Of a stretch of DNA of 64,000 bases, positions 44,159-53,469 are shown piece after piece; within the stretch, counting starts at the first letter, position 1; each line of letters opens with the position of its first letter. A program made the translations under genes and the position numbers. The notes beneath the pieces are model-generated. The model was not told the origin of the DNA. It saw only the letters and a program-made list of their open reading frames with translations, and searched no databases. The stretch is from the NCBI RefSeq assembly GCF_001282685.1, contig NZ_LN875035.1, positions 646,894 to 710,893 of the forward strand, written 5' to 3'. The stretch comes from Niameybacter massiliensis (GTDB taxonomy: Bacteria > Bacillota > Clostridia > Lachnospirales > Cellulosilyticaceae).

Positions 44159-46886
44159 TAGAATGTCTTAAAAGCTTACTTGTAAAACGCATAATTAATT
44201 TTAAGATTTCATTAACTAAAATAACTGAAGTACCTACTAAAATAATTTTACCCCACATATTTTGATTAAGTGGTACGGCATTAAAGAACTTACCTGCAAA
44301 TTGTGTAATAATAATTTGTACAGCACCTGTTGCTGCAATGACTTGCAATGCAATTTTATTCTTTGTAAAGTTTGGGAAAATACTTGCAATACCAAATTCT
44401 CTACAATTAAAAGCATTAAACAATACTAAAAATGCAAATAAACTAAAGGTTACTGTTTGCATTTCACTGGCATGTCCAATGACACGTGTTGGATCTGCAC
44501 CAAGGAAATTCCACTTAATTTGTGCGTAAAGTACGCCTGCGATATACAAACTGTTAAGGGCAATAGTCAAAATCATAAAACGATTAATAATACTTGCTTT
44601 ACGATCAATAGGTTTACGTTTCATAACTGTTTCACGAATCGGTTCAAGTCCCAGTACTAAAGCAGGTGGTCCATCCATAATAATATTAATCCATAAGAGA
44701 TGGATCGTTGTAAATGGCATATCATGTCCCATCAGTTGGCTGAGAATAGCCATTAAGAACGCAATAATGTTAACTGTAAGCTGGAACTGAATAAAGCGTT
44801 GGAAGTTATTATAAATCCCACGTCCCCATTTAATAGCTTGTACAATGGTACTAAAACTATCATCTGTCAAAATAATATCTGCTGCATTTTTACTCACTTC
44901 TGTCCCTGCAATCCCCATGGCTACACCTACATCTGCTTTTGTAAGAGCAGGGGCATCGTTAATACCATCTCCAGTTACAGCTACAACTTCACCATTGCGT
45001 TGTAAGGCTTGTACAATACGCATTTTAGTTGTAGGTTTTGATCTTGCTACAATACCAATCGTTTTTATTTCTTTACAAAGGTCTTCTTCACTAAGCTCAT
45101 CAATATAGCTTGATTCAACTGCTCTTAATTGATTTGGTCCTCCTACAATGCCAAGTTGTTTACCTATAGCAATAGCCGTTTGAATATTATCCCCTGTAAG
45201 CATTTTCGTTTCAATACCACCATCTGCGGCAATTTCAATAGATTCTTGTACACCGTCGCGAAGAGGATCTTGTATACCTACAAATCCTTGGAAGATTAAA
45301 GTTTTATTCCAATTTTCTCGTGTCTTATAGTCTTTGATTGTTTCACTTTCTAAATAGCCAAAACCTAATACACGCATGGCTTCTTTTTGGAGACATGCCA
45401 TTTCCTTTAAAATTTCTTGTTTACGTGTTCCTGTAAGAGGTACAACATTATCACCACGTCTTTCATACTGGCATTGTTCTAATATAACTTCTGGTGCACC
45501 TTTTGAATAAATCTTGTACTTTTTAGGTGTGTGAATAATGGTAAGCATATATTTGTTTTGAGAATTAAATGGCATTTGACGTACTAAGTCACTTACCTCT
45601 CTTGCTGTTTGATAATTAAAATCTTTGCAAAGTCTTAAAAGTGCACATTCCGTAGCACTTCCTATGTATTTAGGTTCTTGTCCACTATATTCTACATCTG
45701 CTGTACTATTGATAAGGCAATTATGAATGAAATCTTTGTATTTAGGAAAAGCATTCTTATCAATATATTTCCCCTCTAAATAGACACGCTCAACTTGCAT
45801 ACGATTTTGTGTCAATGTTCCTGTTTTATCACTACAAATAACACTTACACTACCGATTGTTTCACAAGCTTCTTTTTTACGTACAAGTGCATTTATTTTT
45901 GCCATTTGTTTCATTGTAATAGCAAGAGTAATATTGATCATTGTTGTTAAACCTTCTGGTACTGCTGCTACAATAAGTGCAACACAAACAACAAAAGCTG
46001 TTTTAATATCTGGGAAACACGTAGCGAGCCCACCCAGTGAAGCCTTTAGAGCCTCTCCATTTCTAAAGTCTAACTTGATAGAAGATTCCTGTATAATTTG
46101 GCAAAACATATAGACAAATAACATAGCTGCAATTGCTGAAGAAATTTGTGAAATACGTTTCCCTAAATGATCTAGTTTGATTTGAAGTGGCGTATCTGTA
46201 TCACGTTCTCCAAGTTCACGTGCAATATGCCCCATCTCTGTCCCATCTCCTGTTGCGGTTACAACCATTATAGCCGTTCCTTGGGCAACTAAGGTACCAC
46301 CAAAAAGCATATTTTTCTGATCTGCTAAATGGTCTGATTCTATAATACAATCATGCTTTACAACGTCATCTGATTCTCCAGTCAGCATGTCCTCTCTTAC
46401 TTTAAACTCAAGTGCTTTGAGGATACGTCCATCTGCTGGCACCATATCTCCTGTTTCCAAGAAGATAATATCTCCAATAACTACATCACTTTTATGAATA
46501 ATTTTTTTTACACCATCACGCATGACTTTAACTTGTATATCTTCTGTCATCTGAGCCAGTGCATCTGCTGCTTTCTTAGATTTACTTTCTGTAATAAAAC
46601 CAATTGTACTACCAATTAAAATAGCCAAACAAATACCTATTGCATCATGGTACTCTTTAATAAGCAAGCTAATCCCTGCTGCAATCAGCAAAATAATAAT
46701 CAATTGTTGGCTTAAAAGTTCTTTGACCTCTTGAATGAGACTACTTTGTTTGGGCTTAGTAAATTCATTTTTTCCATAGGTTTGAATACGATTACCCGCT
46801 TCTTTTTCTGTAAGTCCCTTTTCTTCTAACACCTTGAGTTGCTTTAGAACTTTATCCTTAGGTTGTCTGTAAAACTTATTTTCCAC
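44148..46886 (-). CDS. P-type cation ATPase, Ca2+-transporting type (PMCA/SERCA-like)
   Basis: P2-type ATPases export Ca2+ (or related cations) using ATP. The 912-residue protein has TGES at 169-172, the PEGL motif in VAAVPEGLTTM at about 310-313, and the phosphorylated aspartate at D353 in CSDKTGTLTQN. KMLTGDN, TGDGINDAPAL and a six-helix C-terminal region follow. The calcium-type P-E-G-L membrane motif and length favour Ca2+ over Mg2+. The downstream neighbour mgtE has its own promoter within the end of this gene. Substrate specificity is inferred from family. Confidence 0.92.
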   Translation of the reverse strand: MENKFYRQPKDKVLKQLKVLEEKGLTEKEAGNRIQTYGKNEFTKPKQSSLIQEVKELLSQQLIIILLIAAGISLLIKEYHDAIGICLAILIGSTIGFITESKSKKAADALAQMTEDIQVKVMRDGVKKIIHKSDVVIGDIIFLETGDMVPADGRILKALEFKVREDMLTGESDDVVKHDCIIESDHLADQKNMLFGGTLVAQGTAIMVVTATGDGTEMGHIARELGERDTDTPLQIKLDHLGKRISQISSAIAAMLFVYMFCQIIQESSIKLDFRNGEALKASLGGLATCFPDIKTAFVVCVALIVAAVPEGLTTMINITLAITMKQMAKINALVRKKEACETIGSVSVICSDKTGTLTQNRMQVERVYLEGKYIDKNAFPKYKDFIHNCLINSTADVEYSGQEPKYIGSATECALLRLCKDFNYQTAREVSDLVRQMPFNSQNKYMLTIIHTPKKYKIYSKGAPEVILEQCQYERRGDNVVPLTGTRKQEILKEMACLQKEAMRVLGFGYLESETIKDYKTRENWNKTLIFQGFVGIQDPLRDGVQESIEIAADGGIETKMLTGDNIQTAIAIGKQLGIVGGPNQLRAVESSYIDELSEEDLCKEIKTIGIVARSKPTTKMRIVQALQRNGEVVAVTGDGINDAPALTKADVGVAMGIAGTEVSKNAADIILTDDSFSTIVQAIKWGRGIYNNFQRFIQFQLTVNIIAFLMAILSQLMGHDMPFTTIHLLWINIIMDGPPALVLGLEPIRETVMKRKPIDRKASIINRFMILTIALNSLYIAGVLYAQIKWNFLGADPTRVIGHASEMQTVTFSLFAFLVLFNAFNCREFGIASIFPNFTKNKIALQVIAATGAVQIIITQFAGKFFNAVPLNQNMWGKIILVGTSVILVNEILKLIMRFTSKLLRHSIDR

Positions 46887-47041
46887 AGTATCTTGTCCTC
46901 CTTCTCCCTTAAGTATAGGTAATGTATTATATGCCTACATTTTCACAAATATGCCAACTTGTCCTCTATTTTATCTCTCTGTCCTCTCTTCCTCCCAAAA
47001 CCATTCTGATCACTGAAAAATACCTTCGTACAATAAAAAAA

Positions 47042-47063
47042 GAGACTACTTTTAAGTAATCTC
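47042..47063 (-). terminator. Terminator after ytaF
   Basis: A 10-bp hairpin (one G-U) with a 2-nt loop is followed by TTTTTTT on the minus strand, 10 nt after the ytaF stop. Confidence 0.75.
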
Positions 47064-47072
47064 CTCTACTAA

Positions 47073-47696
47073 TTAAAACAATTTCATAAAAGCTAAAATA
47101 ATTAATGTCACACCACTTAGCCATGAAATTTGTATGTTTTTAAGTTTAGCTAATTTATGTCCTAGCCAGCAACCTAATAAGATTGCAACCATACTGACAA
47201 TCATAGAAACAATAGCTGTTTCTAAATAAGGTGTTTCTACAAGACCACTTCCAAATCCTGCAGCAATACCATCTAAAGACAATACAATCCCTAAAGATAT
47301 GGCTTCTTTAACACTTAAAACTTTTGAATGGTCTTGATCAGCTTTTGTATTATCCATATAAATGTCTAATATAAAATGATAGTCCCAACATTTAAAACTT
47401 AGTCCCTGTACATGATTAGAATGGCGATTAAGTACATCTTTAATGACACCTTCACAAAATCTTGACAGACCTAAAAGTAATAAAAGCACAAAACATACTA
47501 TGGCAGTGACTTGTGGTGGCAACCAATTACTTACAAGTGCACCACATGCCATAGATATAAGTAAAATAACTGAACTTACTCCACTTAAGGCAAATGCAGA
47601 ACCAAAAGGAATTTTAATTTCATCTACACCATAAGCAACGCTTGCCACAAAAGCATCTATAGATAAGGCCATGACTAATAATAAGACTTCTATCAT
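47073..47696 (-). CDS. ytaF: Sporulation membrane protein YtaF (MntP-like)
   Basis: The 207-residue protein has six hydrophobic segments in two halves and the MntP-type Asp motifs MALSIDAFVASVAYG (about residues 9-23) and VLSLDGIAAGFGSG. A cytoplasmic loop lies between the halves (about residues 90-125). Clostridial proteins of this kind are named YtaF after a Bacillus gene in the sigma-E regulon. The MntP superfamily exports Mn2+, so a cation role is possible but not proven here. No sigma-E site was identified upstream. Confidence 0.85.
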   Translation of the reverse strand: MIEVLLLVMALSIDAFVASVAYGVDEIKIPFGSAFALSGVSSVILLISMACGALVSNWLPPQVTAIVCFVLLLLLGLSRFCEGVIKDVLNRHSNHVQGLSFKCWDYHFILDIYMDNTKADQDHSKVLSVKEAISLGIVLSLDGIAAGFGSGLVETPYLETAIVSMIVSMVAILLGCWLGHKLAKLKNIQISWLSGVTLIILAFMKLF

Positions 47697-47751
47697 GTTA
47701 TCCTAAACCACCTTCATTGATCTTCTCCTTATCTATTTATATGAAATTCCC

Positions 47752-48660
47752 TTAAAAAGGTTCTACTCCTTCTTCGTTAAAAGGTGGGATAAAACTTTCT
47801 TTATTGGTCTCACCTTCCTGAATAAAACCATTTTCTACACCTAATTCAATGGCATAATCCACTAAATAGTCATAATGTGCTGGCGAAAGTGAGCGATTTA
47901 ACTCAGGATACTGGCTGACATGTGGCAAAGGCGTATATTGATTCATAATACTTATAAAAATTTTATCACCATAAGTATGATAAAGTGTCTCAATAATTTT
48001 TTTAGAATCAAATAACAACCCTGGCAACATAAGATGCCTTACAATAACACCTTTTTGGATAATCCCTTCTTCATTAAAACGTGCTTTACCTACTTGACGT
48101 ACCATTTCTTCTAACGCTTCACTGGCATAGGTTTTATAACCTGGTGCAGAAGAATACTTTTTGGCATAGCTCTCTTTAAAATATTTGAAATCTGGTAGGT
48201 ACACATCAATAGATCCTTCTAACAGTTTTAAAGTTTCTACCCTTTCATAACCACTGCTATTATAGATAATAGGCAGATGAAGACCTTTGCTTTTTGCCTG
48301 TTTTAAAGCTTCTATAATTTGTGGCACATAATGGGTAGGTGTCACTAAATTAATATTGAGTGCCCCCTGCTCTTGAAGTTCAATAAAAATTTGTGCCAAT
48401 CTTTCTATTGTAATACCTTTACCTTTTCCAACTGTACTAATTTCATGATTCTGGCAAAATACACATTTTAAAGTACAGTGTGAAAAGAATACCGTTCCTG
48501 ATCCTTTTTCACCTGATATACAAGGTTCCTCCCAGTAATGAAGTGCAGCACGGGCAATATATACCTTACTATCTGCCTTACAAAATCCAAGTTGTCCTTC
48601 TAAACGGTTAACCCCACATGCTCTTGGACAAAGTTTACATGCTTGTAATTTTTCTAACAT
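47752..48660 (-). CDS. Radical SAM protein, pyruvate formate-lyase activating enzyme-like (COG1313)
   Basis: The 302-residue protein has the radical SAM motif C-x3-C-x2-C in HCTLKCVFCQNHEIS at about residues 60-74. An N-terminal pair of Cys clusters (CKLCPRACGVNRLEGQLGFC) could hold a second iron-sulfur cluster, as in many members of this group. The substrate is unknown. Its companion M16 peptidase gene is 16 nt upstream on the same strand. No glycyl radical enzyme is in the window, so the label PflA-like describes family only. Confidence 0.85.
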   Translation of the reverse strand: MLEKLQACKLCPRACGVNRLEGQLGFCKADSKVYIARAALHYWEEPCISGEKGSGTVFFSHCTLKCVFCQNHEISTVGKGKGITIERLAQIFIELQEQGALNINLVTPTHYVPQIIEALKQAKSKGLHLPIIYNSSGYERVETLKLLEGSIDVYLPDFKYFKESYAKKYSSAPGYKTYASEALEEMVRQVGKARFNEEGIIQKGVIVRHLMLPGLLFDSKKIIETLYHTYGDKIFISIMNQYTPLPHVSQYPELNRSLSPAHYDYLVDYAIELGVENGFIQEGETNKESFIPPFNEEGVEPF

Positions 48661-48676
48661 TTTTATGGCCTCTCTT

Positions 48677-51610
48677 TTACAAACTCTCTATAGACTTAAA
48701 ACGACTCGCTTCTTCCATAATCTTTGTACGATTACCAATAACACAAGTTCCATTAAGCTTACATACTGCTTCTACTAAATCTGCACAATTTCTTAAATCT
48801 TCTATGGTGGTATTTAAAACTTCTTGCCATTCTTTTTCAATGATATCCTTAGTGACATGGGTAAGACCATAAATAAGGACTTGTTCACTTTTTTGTTCCA
48901 TTGTTAAAGGATTAGTCAGCCCACCTATTGTCCCAATAATACAACGTTCTAATTCCTTTAACGAAAGGTCTAGTTTCTGGATAAAAGCTGCTGCCTCATT
49001 AAAAGCCTCTAATGTGGCACCCAGTTCCGGATCACACGAAGAACAAAAGACCATATTCCCATCTCTTCCTAACGTTAACTGAGCACCATAGGCACCCCCT
49101 TGTAATCTTACCTTATCCCATAAATAGGTGCTGTCTAAAATATGATTAAGTACATATAAACTTCCCGTAAAGTTAAAACCTAAATCTTTAAAGTTTCCTC
49201 CCATAGTAATAGCCTGCACACCTGTTGCGGTGTAAAAAGCTTGATTCTTAATCTCAGGCTCAAACTGATAAGTTACTTTTTGTAATTGTTGTACAGGTAA
49301 ACAACCTATAAACTGCTCTAAATAATTTTTTACCGTAGGTTGTGACTGAGCTGGTGCTGTTACACTCACAAATAAATCTTGGCGCTGTATAATCTGTTTA
49401 TAAAGTCTTTCTAAGTTTTCTACCAATCTCTTAAAGCCTTTTTTCCTATCTTCTATAAGCTCCACTTTTAATGCTTTAAGAAAATCATAATAAATCATCC
49501 CAGATACATAATCTTCATAGATTGCCGCCTGAGATCCATAAGTATAAAGAGTACGTGTTGCACGGTATTCAGGCGTACTTTTAAAGCTTCGCTCCATTTC
49601 ATAGAGTATTAAATCAATCAATTCATGAACCTTCGTCTCATCATTAAACTGAGTGTGACAAGTGATTTCTTCAAGTAAATGAGGTAAGCTTTCTAGTTGA
49701 GACATTAACACCTTTAAAGATATTTTTAAATAGGGTTTAAAAGCATGAGTATTGTTACATTCTGCATAAGCTTGAACACTACAATTAAGTCCACCTGTTT
49801 CTTTATTTATAGCATTTTCTAAGGCATGATAACTATAATGAGTTGTACCTACATAGGTAAGAAGATTGCTCAGTAATCCTAAATAATTTAAATCTTTCTG
49901 ACTTACACTTGCCACATCAAATAGCACATGAATATAAGCAATATCTTGTGTATCTAAATGATGCCACTGCCATGTTATGCCTTCTTCTTGACTCGTTGTA
50001 AAGGTTGGATACTTTGGATGGTTAGGTAGATCCTCTAAACTTAAATGAGGTAACTTCTCTAAGTCCTCAATAGCATTTTGTTGTTCTTGCAAATCCTCAA
50101 GAGTTTCACTTGCTAAAATTAACTTTGTAAGACCTTCTTGTGTTAAACTTTGTTTATAAGCTTCAAGCTCATTGTTAAACTTTATTTCTTCCATCTCATA
50201 CTGTTTTTCATCAGGTTCTAAAAGAGCACAAACTGCATGGGGATTGTTTAAAAAGTATGTTTCTATAATCTGTTCAAAGTAACCTTTATCTTTTTGCTCT
50301 GCAATCTCATGAAGTGCCTTTTCATACTTTAAATGACTAAAAGGATGCCCATCGTATAATACACCCATTTGTACCTCTTCACTTAAAATAACGCCCTTAG
50401 CTTCCCAAGGTGTGTCCCCTTCTTTCAAACTAAACGTTACTGTATTAAATGCCGCATCGATTAAATCTTTTGAAATACCTTCTTTCACTAACTTTTTAAA
50501 CACGTTAAATATACGTTTTTTAAAGGTATTATGATGTGCCTTGTGTGTTCCATTTAATATAATAGAAAAAGTCGGTTGACGCTTACCTGTATCATAGCCA
50601 CTTTCGTCTATACTTTTACCGATACTCTTTTTACCAAGTAACACCTCATATAGAGGTGAAGCTGGACTTTTAAGAAGCATATGTTCTAACATTTCAAAAG
50701 CTAACCTTAACGTAACATTATGGATTTCTCCAACTACAAAAGTTAACGCTAGAAGTGCTTCTTCTTTTTCTTCTTTTGCTTCTATAGGATAATACCCCTG
50801 ACACATTTTTAATGTTTCAAAAGGCTTTTGAAGAGGAATATCCGCTCTTATTTCTTCTTTTACAAAAGCTTGTAGTACTTCATCTAGTTGCTTAAGCCTT
50901 GCTTGTAAATCACACTTCCCATACAAGAAGAAAGTACAGTTGCTTGGTTTATAATAAGTATCATAAAAACTTAAAAATGCCTTTTCATCTAATTTTACAA
51001 TCTCTTCTGGCTTTCCACCTGAATCATATTTATAGCATGTATCTGGGAATAAATTTTCATGAATAAGATGCTCAAGTCTTGTAGAAGGCTCCATATATTC
51101 ACCATTCATTTCATTGTAAACAATTCCTGTATAACTTAAAGGACTTTCAGCATCTTCTATACTATAGCGCCATCCTTCTTGCTTAAACAAATAAAGTCGC
51201 TCATGAATTAATGGATGAAAGATTAAATCTAAGTACACTTCAATCAAGTTACCAAAATCTTTTTCATTTTGGCTCGCACAATAATACATGGTCATATCTT
51301 TATAAGTACATGCATTTAAGCTAGTATTTAGTGAACCTTTATCTAATTCCATAAATGTATCTTTCAATGGATATTTTTTAGAAGCGCAACACACCGTATG
51401 CTCAACAATATGGGCCACACCTGTATTATTTGTAGGCAGTGTCTTAAACGATGCTGTAAAAACTTGATGATTATCTTCATTGTCAAGTTGTATAAGTCTT
51501 GCTCCACTTTTTATATGCTCATAAATACGTGCATAACTTCCTATCTCTTCAATCCATTCTTCTTCTATAAGTAAAAACCCATTTTCTTGGGCTATTTGCT
51601 GTAATAACAT
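48677..51610 (-). CDS. M16C family peptidase (PreP-like, insulinase superfamily)
   Basis: PreP-type zinc peptidases degrade short peptides in an enclosed chamber. The 977-residue protein is a full-length two-half M16C enzyme. The inverted zinc motif HIVEH is at residues 67-71, with the distal Glu expected in VYNEMNGEY around residue 165. The N- and C-terminal halves each have the M16 fold, joined by a helical linker rich in E, L and Q (about residues 480-540). No signal peptide is seen, so it acts in the cytoplasm. The leader carries an 8-bp hairpin at 51632-51651. Confidence 0.9.
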   Translation of the reverse strand: MLLQQIAQENGFLLIEEEWIEEIGSYARIYEHIKSGARLIQLDNEDNHQVFTASFKTLPTNNTGVAHIVEHTVCCASKKYPLKDTFMELDKGSLNTSLNACTYKDMTMYYCASQNEKDFGNLIEVYLDLIFHPLIHERLYLFKQEGWRYSIEDAESPLSYTGIVYNEMNGEYMEPSTRLEHLIHENLFPDTCYKYDSGGKPEEIVKLDEKAFLSFYDTYYKPSNCTFFLYGKCDLQARLKQLDEVLQAFVKEEIRADIPLQKPFETLKMCQGYYPIEAKEEKEEALLALTFVVGEIHNVTLRLAFEMLEHMLLKSPASPLYEVLLGKKSIGKSIDESGYDTGKRQPTFSIILNGTHKAHHNTFKKRIFNVFKKLVKEGISKDLIDAAFNTVTFSLKEGDTPWEAKGVILSEEVQMGVLYDGHPFSHLKYEKALHEIAEQKDKGYFEQIIETYFLNNPHAVCALLEPDEKQYEMEEIKFNNELEAYKQSLTQEGLTKLILASETLEDLQEQQNAIEDLEKLPHLSLEDLPNHPKYPTFTTSQEEGITWQWHHLDTQDIAYIHVLFDVASVSQKDLNYLGLLSNLLTYVGTTHYSYHALENAINKETGGLNCSVQAYAECNNTHAFKPYLKISLKVLMSQLESLPHLLEEITCHTQFNDETKVHELIDLILYEMERSFKSTPEYRATRTLYTYGSQAAIYEDYVSGMIYYDFLKALKVELIEDRKKGFKRLVENLERLYKQIIQRQDLFVSVTAPAQSQPTVKNYLEQFIGCLPVQQLQKVTYQFEPEIKNQAFYTATGVQAITMGGNFKDLGFNFTGSLYVLNHILDSTYLWDKVRLQGGAYGAQLTLGRDGNMVFCSSCDPELGATLEAFNEAAAFIQKLDLSLKELERCIIGTIGGLTNPLTMEQKSEQVLIYGLTHVTKDIIEKEWQEVLNTTIEDLRNCADLVEAVCKLNGTCVIGNRTKIMEEASRFKSIESL

Positions 51611-51705
51611 AAGGTATTCCTTTCTATTTTCCTAGTTCTTCATAGAACTAGCCATCTTACATTATAGCCTAGGTACAAAGCTTTTAAAAGTATTCTGCTT
51701 AACCA

Positions 51706-51732
51706 TTGACCTGGAAATTTATATCCTATACT
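51706..51732 (+). promoter_or_regulatory. Candidate promoter for the thioesterase gene
   Basis: TTGACC at 51706-51711 is followed by TATACT at 51727-51732 with 15-nt spacing. A weaker TACTAT at 17 nt is the alternative. It lies 30 nt upstream of the start codon. Confidence 0.5.
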
Positions 51733-51762
51733 ATAAAAACATACTAAACAGGAGGGATACCT

Positions 51763-52173
51763 ATGCCAAATATAGAAAAACTTAAGCAATTTTTTGCTAA
51801 AGATCTTTTTGCACTTTCTCTAGGTATTGAAATTGTAGACATAAAAGAACACCAAGCGACTTGTGAACTCATACTAAAGGAAACCCATTATAATGCTGGT
51901 GGAAGTGTACAAGGTGGCGTACTTTTCACCCTAGGAGATTTTGCCTTTGCTGTTGCTAGTAATTCGGCAGGCTTTTTAACAGTCTCACTTAATAATACCA
52001 TCTCTTATTTTTCACCTCCCAAGGGGAATAAACTCACTGCTACTGCAACACGTTTAAATAGTACAAAACGTACTTGTATTTATGAGGTCTCATTACTGGA
52101 TACCTATGACACTTTAGTTGCCAAAATGACTGTAACAGGATATATCAAAGACATCCCTCTCGATGTGGTATAA
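51763..52173 (+). CDS. PaaI-family hotdog thioesterase
   Basis: The 136-residue protein is a single hotdog domain. It has HYNAGGSVQGGVLFTLGDFAFAVAS at about residues 43-67, matching the catalytic HxxxGxxxGG(x)LxxLxD region of PaaI-type acyl-CoA thioesterases. The second half has the typical strand pattern. AGGAGGGAT precedes the ATG. It stands alone on the plus strand between the M16 peptidase and tldE, with its own terminator. The acyl-CoA substrate cannot be told. Confidence 0.87.
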   Translation: MPNIEKLKQFFAKDLFALSLGIEIVDIKEHQATCELILKETHYNAGGSVQGGVLFTLGDFAFAVASNSAGFLTVSLNNTISYFSPPKGNKLTATATRLNSTKRTCIYEVSLLDTYDTLVAKMTVTGYIKDIPLDVV

Positions 52174-52193
52174 ATTTCAATAATTTTATATAT

Positions 52194-52231
52194 AAAAAGG
52201 AGTAGCCTCTTACACATTGCTACTCCTTTTT
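52194..52231. terminator. Bidirectional terminator between the thioesterase gene and tldE
   Basis: Arms 52194-52206 and 52219-52231 form a 13-bp perfect stem with A and T runs on both sides. The flanking genes are convergent. Confidence 0.85.
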
Positions 52232-52240
52232 CCTATTTCA

Positions 52241-53458
52241 TTAAGCTAAACTTACATTCATATCTATAACAAGAGCCCTCATATTGTCCTTAACCGTGTC
52301 TTTAGTACATCCTCTAAAGTCATTACCAAACATATCATAAACATTACTTGCAATATTAATCATAGGTAAACGGCCATACATTTTTTCACCATCTGTTAGA
52401 ATGGCATGCTGAACAGGATAACCAAAGTTTCCTTCTGGTGTATAGTCTCCTCCACTTGCCATTACAACAAGTACTCCCATCTCACCATTCAATAATTCTT
52501 TAAGTGTTTTATCTGACGGTTCAACATAGGTATCGGTTAGTCCTAGCATGGGTACACCATCGTAGTCACATACGCTACTTCCCGTATAATCGTAACCATA
52601 GACTCTTGCAGTCTTTTTATCTGTATAAGGTGTTACGATTTTACCTTTTTCTATTAAATTAAATGTATAATCAGGATTAATACGCCCTTGGGCATCAAAG
52701 AAAGGTGTACCATAAGCTTCTTTTGTACTTTGTCCATATGTAAAATGCTCATTAAACTTTTGCTCACCTATACAATCTTTAAAAAGAGAACTTGACCTTC
52801 CTACACTTTCTCCATTTAGCTCTTGACGAAGCTTACTTTCTACTAATTGTAAATCAACAATGACTGGCATCTTATCTTGTTTAGGCAGTGCGACTTCCGT
52901 TCCATAACAGCCTACAATATGTTCAAATTCTTTTTGAAGTTTTTCTGGATTCCACTCTCTATCTATTTGGAATACACCTGTATCAAATACATTGACTGAA
53001 TGTTCTTCTCTAACCAAAAGACTTGTTATAATAACCAAGTCTCGACTACATAAATTAAGACCACAATCATTTTTAAGTGTAACACAAGTTTCTTCCATAT
53101 TAATCTTATTAGAAAAACTATAGTTTGGATAACTACGTCTTAAGTAATTCAAGAAGTTTTCAACTTCTTGAATAAAATCTACTTCATCAAATTCAATTTC
53201 ACGAAGATCCATATACTCATCACAATCTTTAGCGACTTCTTCTTCATAAGGTATTTTTAAACTTAAATTAGCAATAGCCTCTTTTTCTAATTCCCCTAAA
53301 TCTACTGTTCCAATACCACCAGCAACACCAATATAACCTTTATCATAAACTCTATAGCCTGTTTTAGTAATATTTTTCTTTCTTACTGACTCTAATTTAC
53401 TATCTACTACATTTAATGAAATTTGTTTAACTGTCCTTGTGTAGATTTCTTTAATCAT
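52241..53458 (-). CDS. TldE/PmbA-family protein (TldD partner)
   Basis: TldE lacks the metal ligands and forms a heterodimer with TldD to cleave unfolded peptides, for example ribosomal peptide leaders. The 405-residue protein lacks an HExxxH motif. It has the U62/PmbA core with VQHAILTDGEKMYGRLPMIN and GVLVVMASGGDYTPEGNFGYP in the C-terminal part. It follows tldD by 11 nt on the same strand, which is the expected pairing. I saw no RiPP precursor nearby. Confidence 0.88.
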   Translation of the reverse strand: MIKEIYTRTVKQISLNVVDSKLESVRKKNITKTGYRVYDKGYIGVAGGIGTVDLGELEKEAIANLSLKIPYEEEVAKDCDEYMDLREIEFDEVDFIQEVENFLNYLRRSYPNYSFSNKINMEETCVTLKNDCGLNLCSRDLVIITSLLVREEHSVNVFDTGVFQIDREWNPEKLQKEFEHIVGCYGTEVALPKQDKMPVIVDLQLVESKLRQELNGESVGRSSSLFKDCIGEQKFNEHFTYGQSTKEAYGTPFFDAQGRINPDYTFNLIEKGKIVTPYTDKKTARVYGYDYTGSSVCDYDGVPMLGLTDTYVEPSDKTLKELLNGEMGVLVVMASGGDYTPEGNFGYPVQHAILTDGEKMYGRLPMINIASNVYDMFGNDFRGCTKDTVKDNMRALVIDMNVSLA

Positions 53459-53469
53459 GTCTGTACCCC

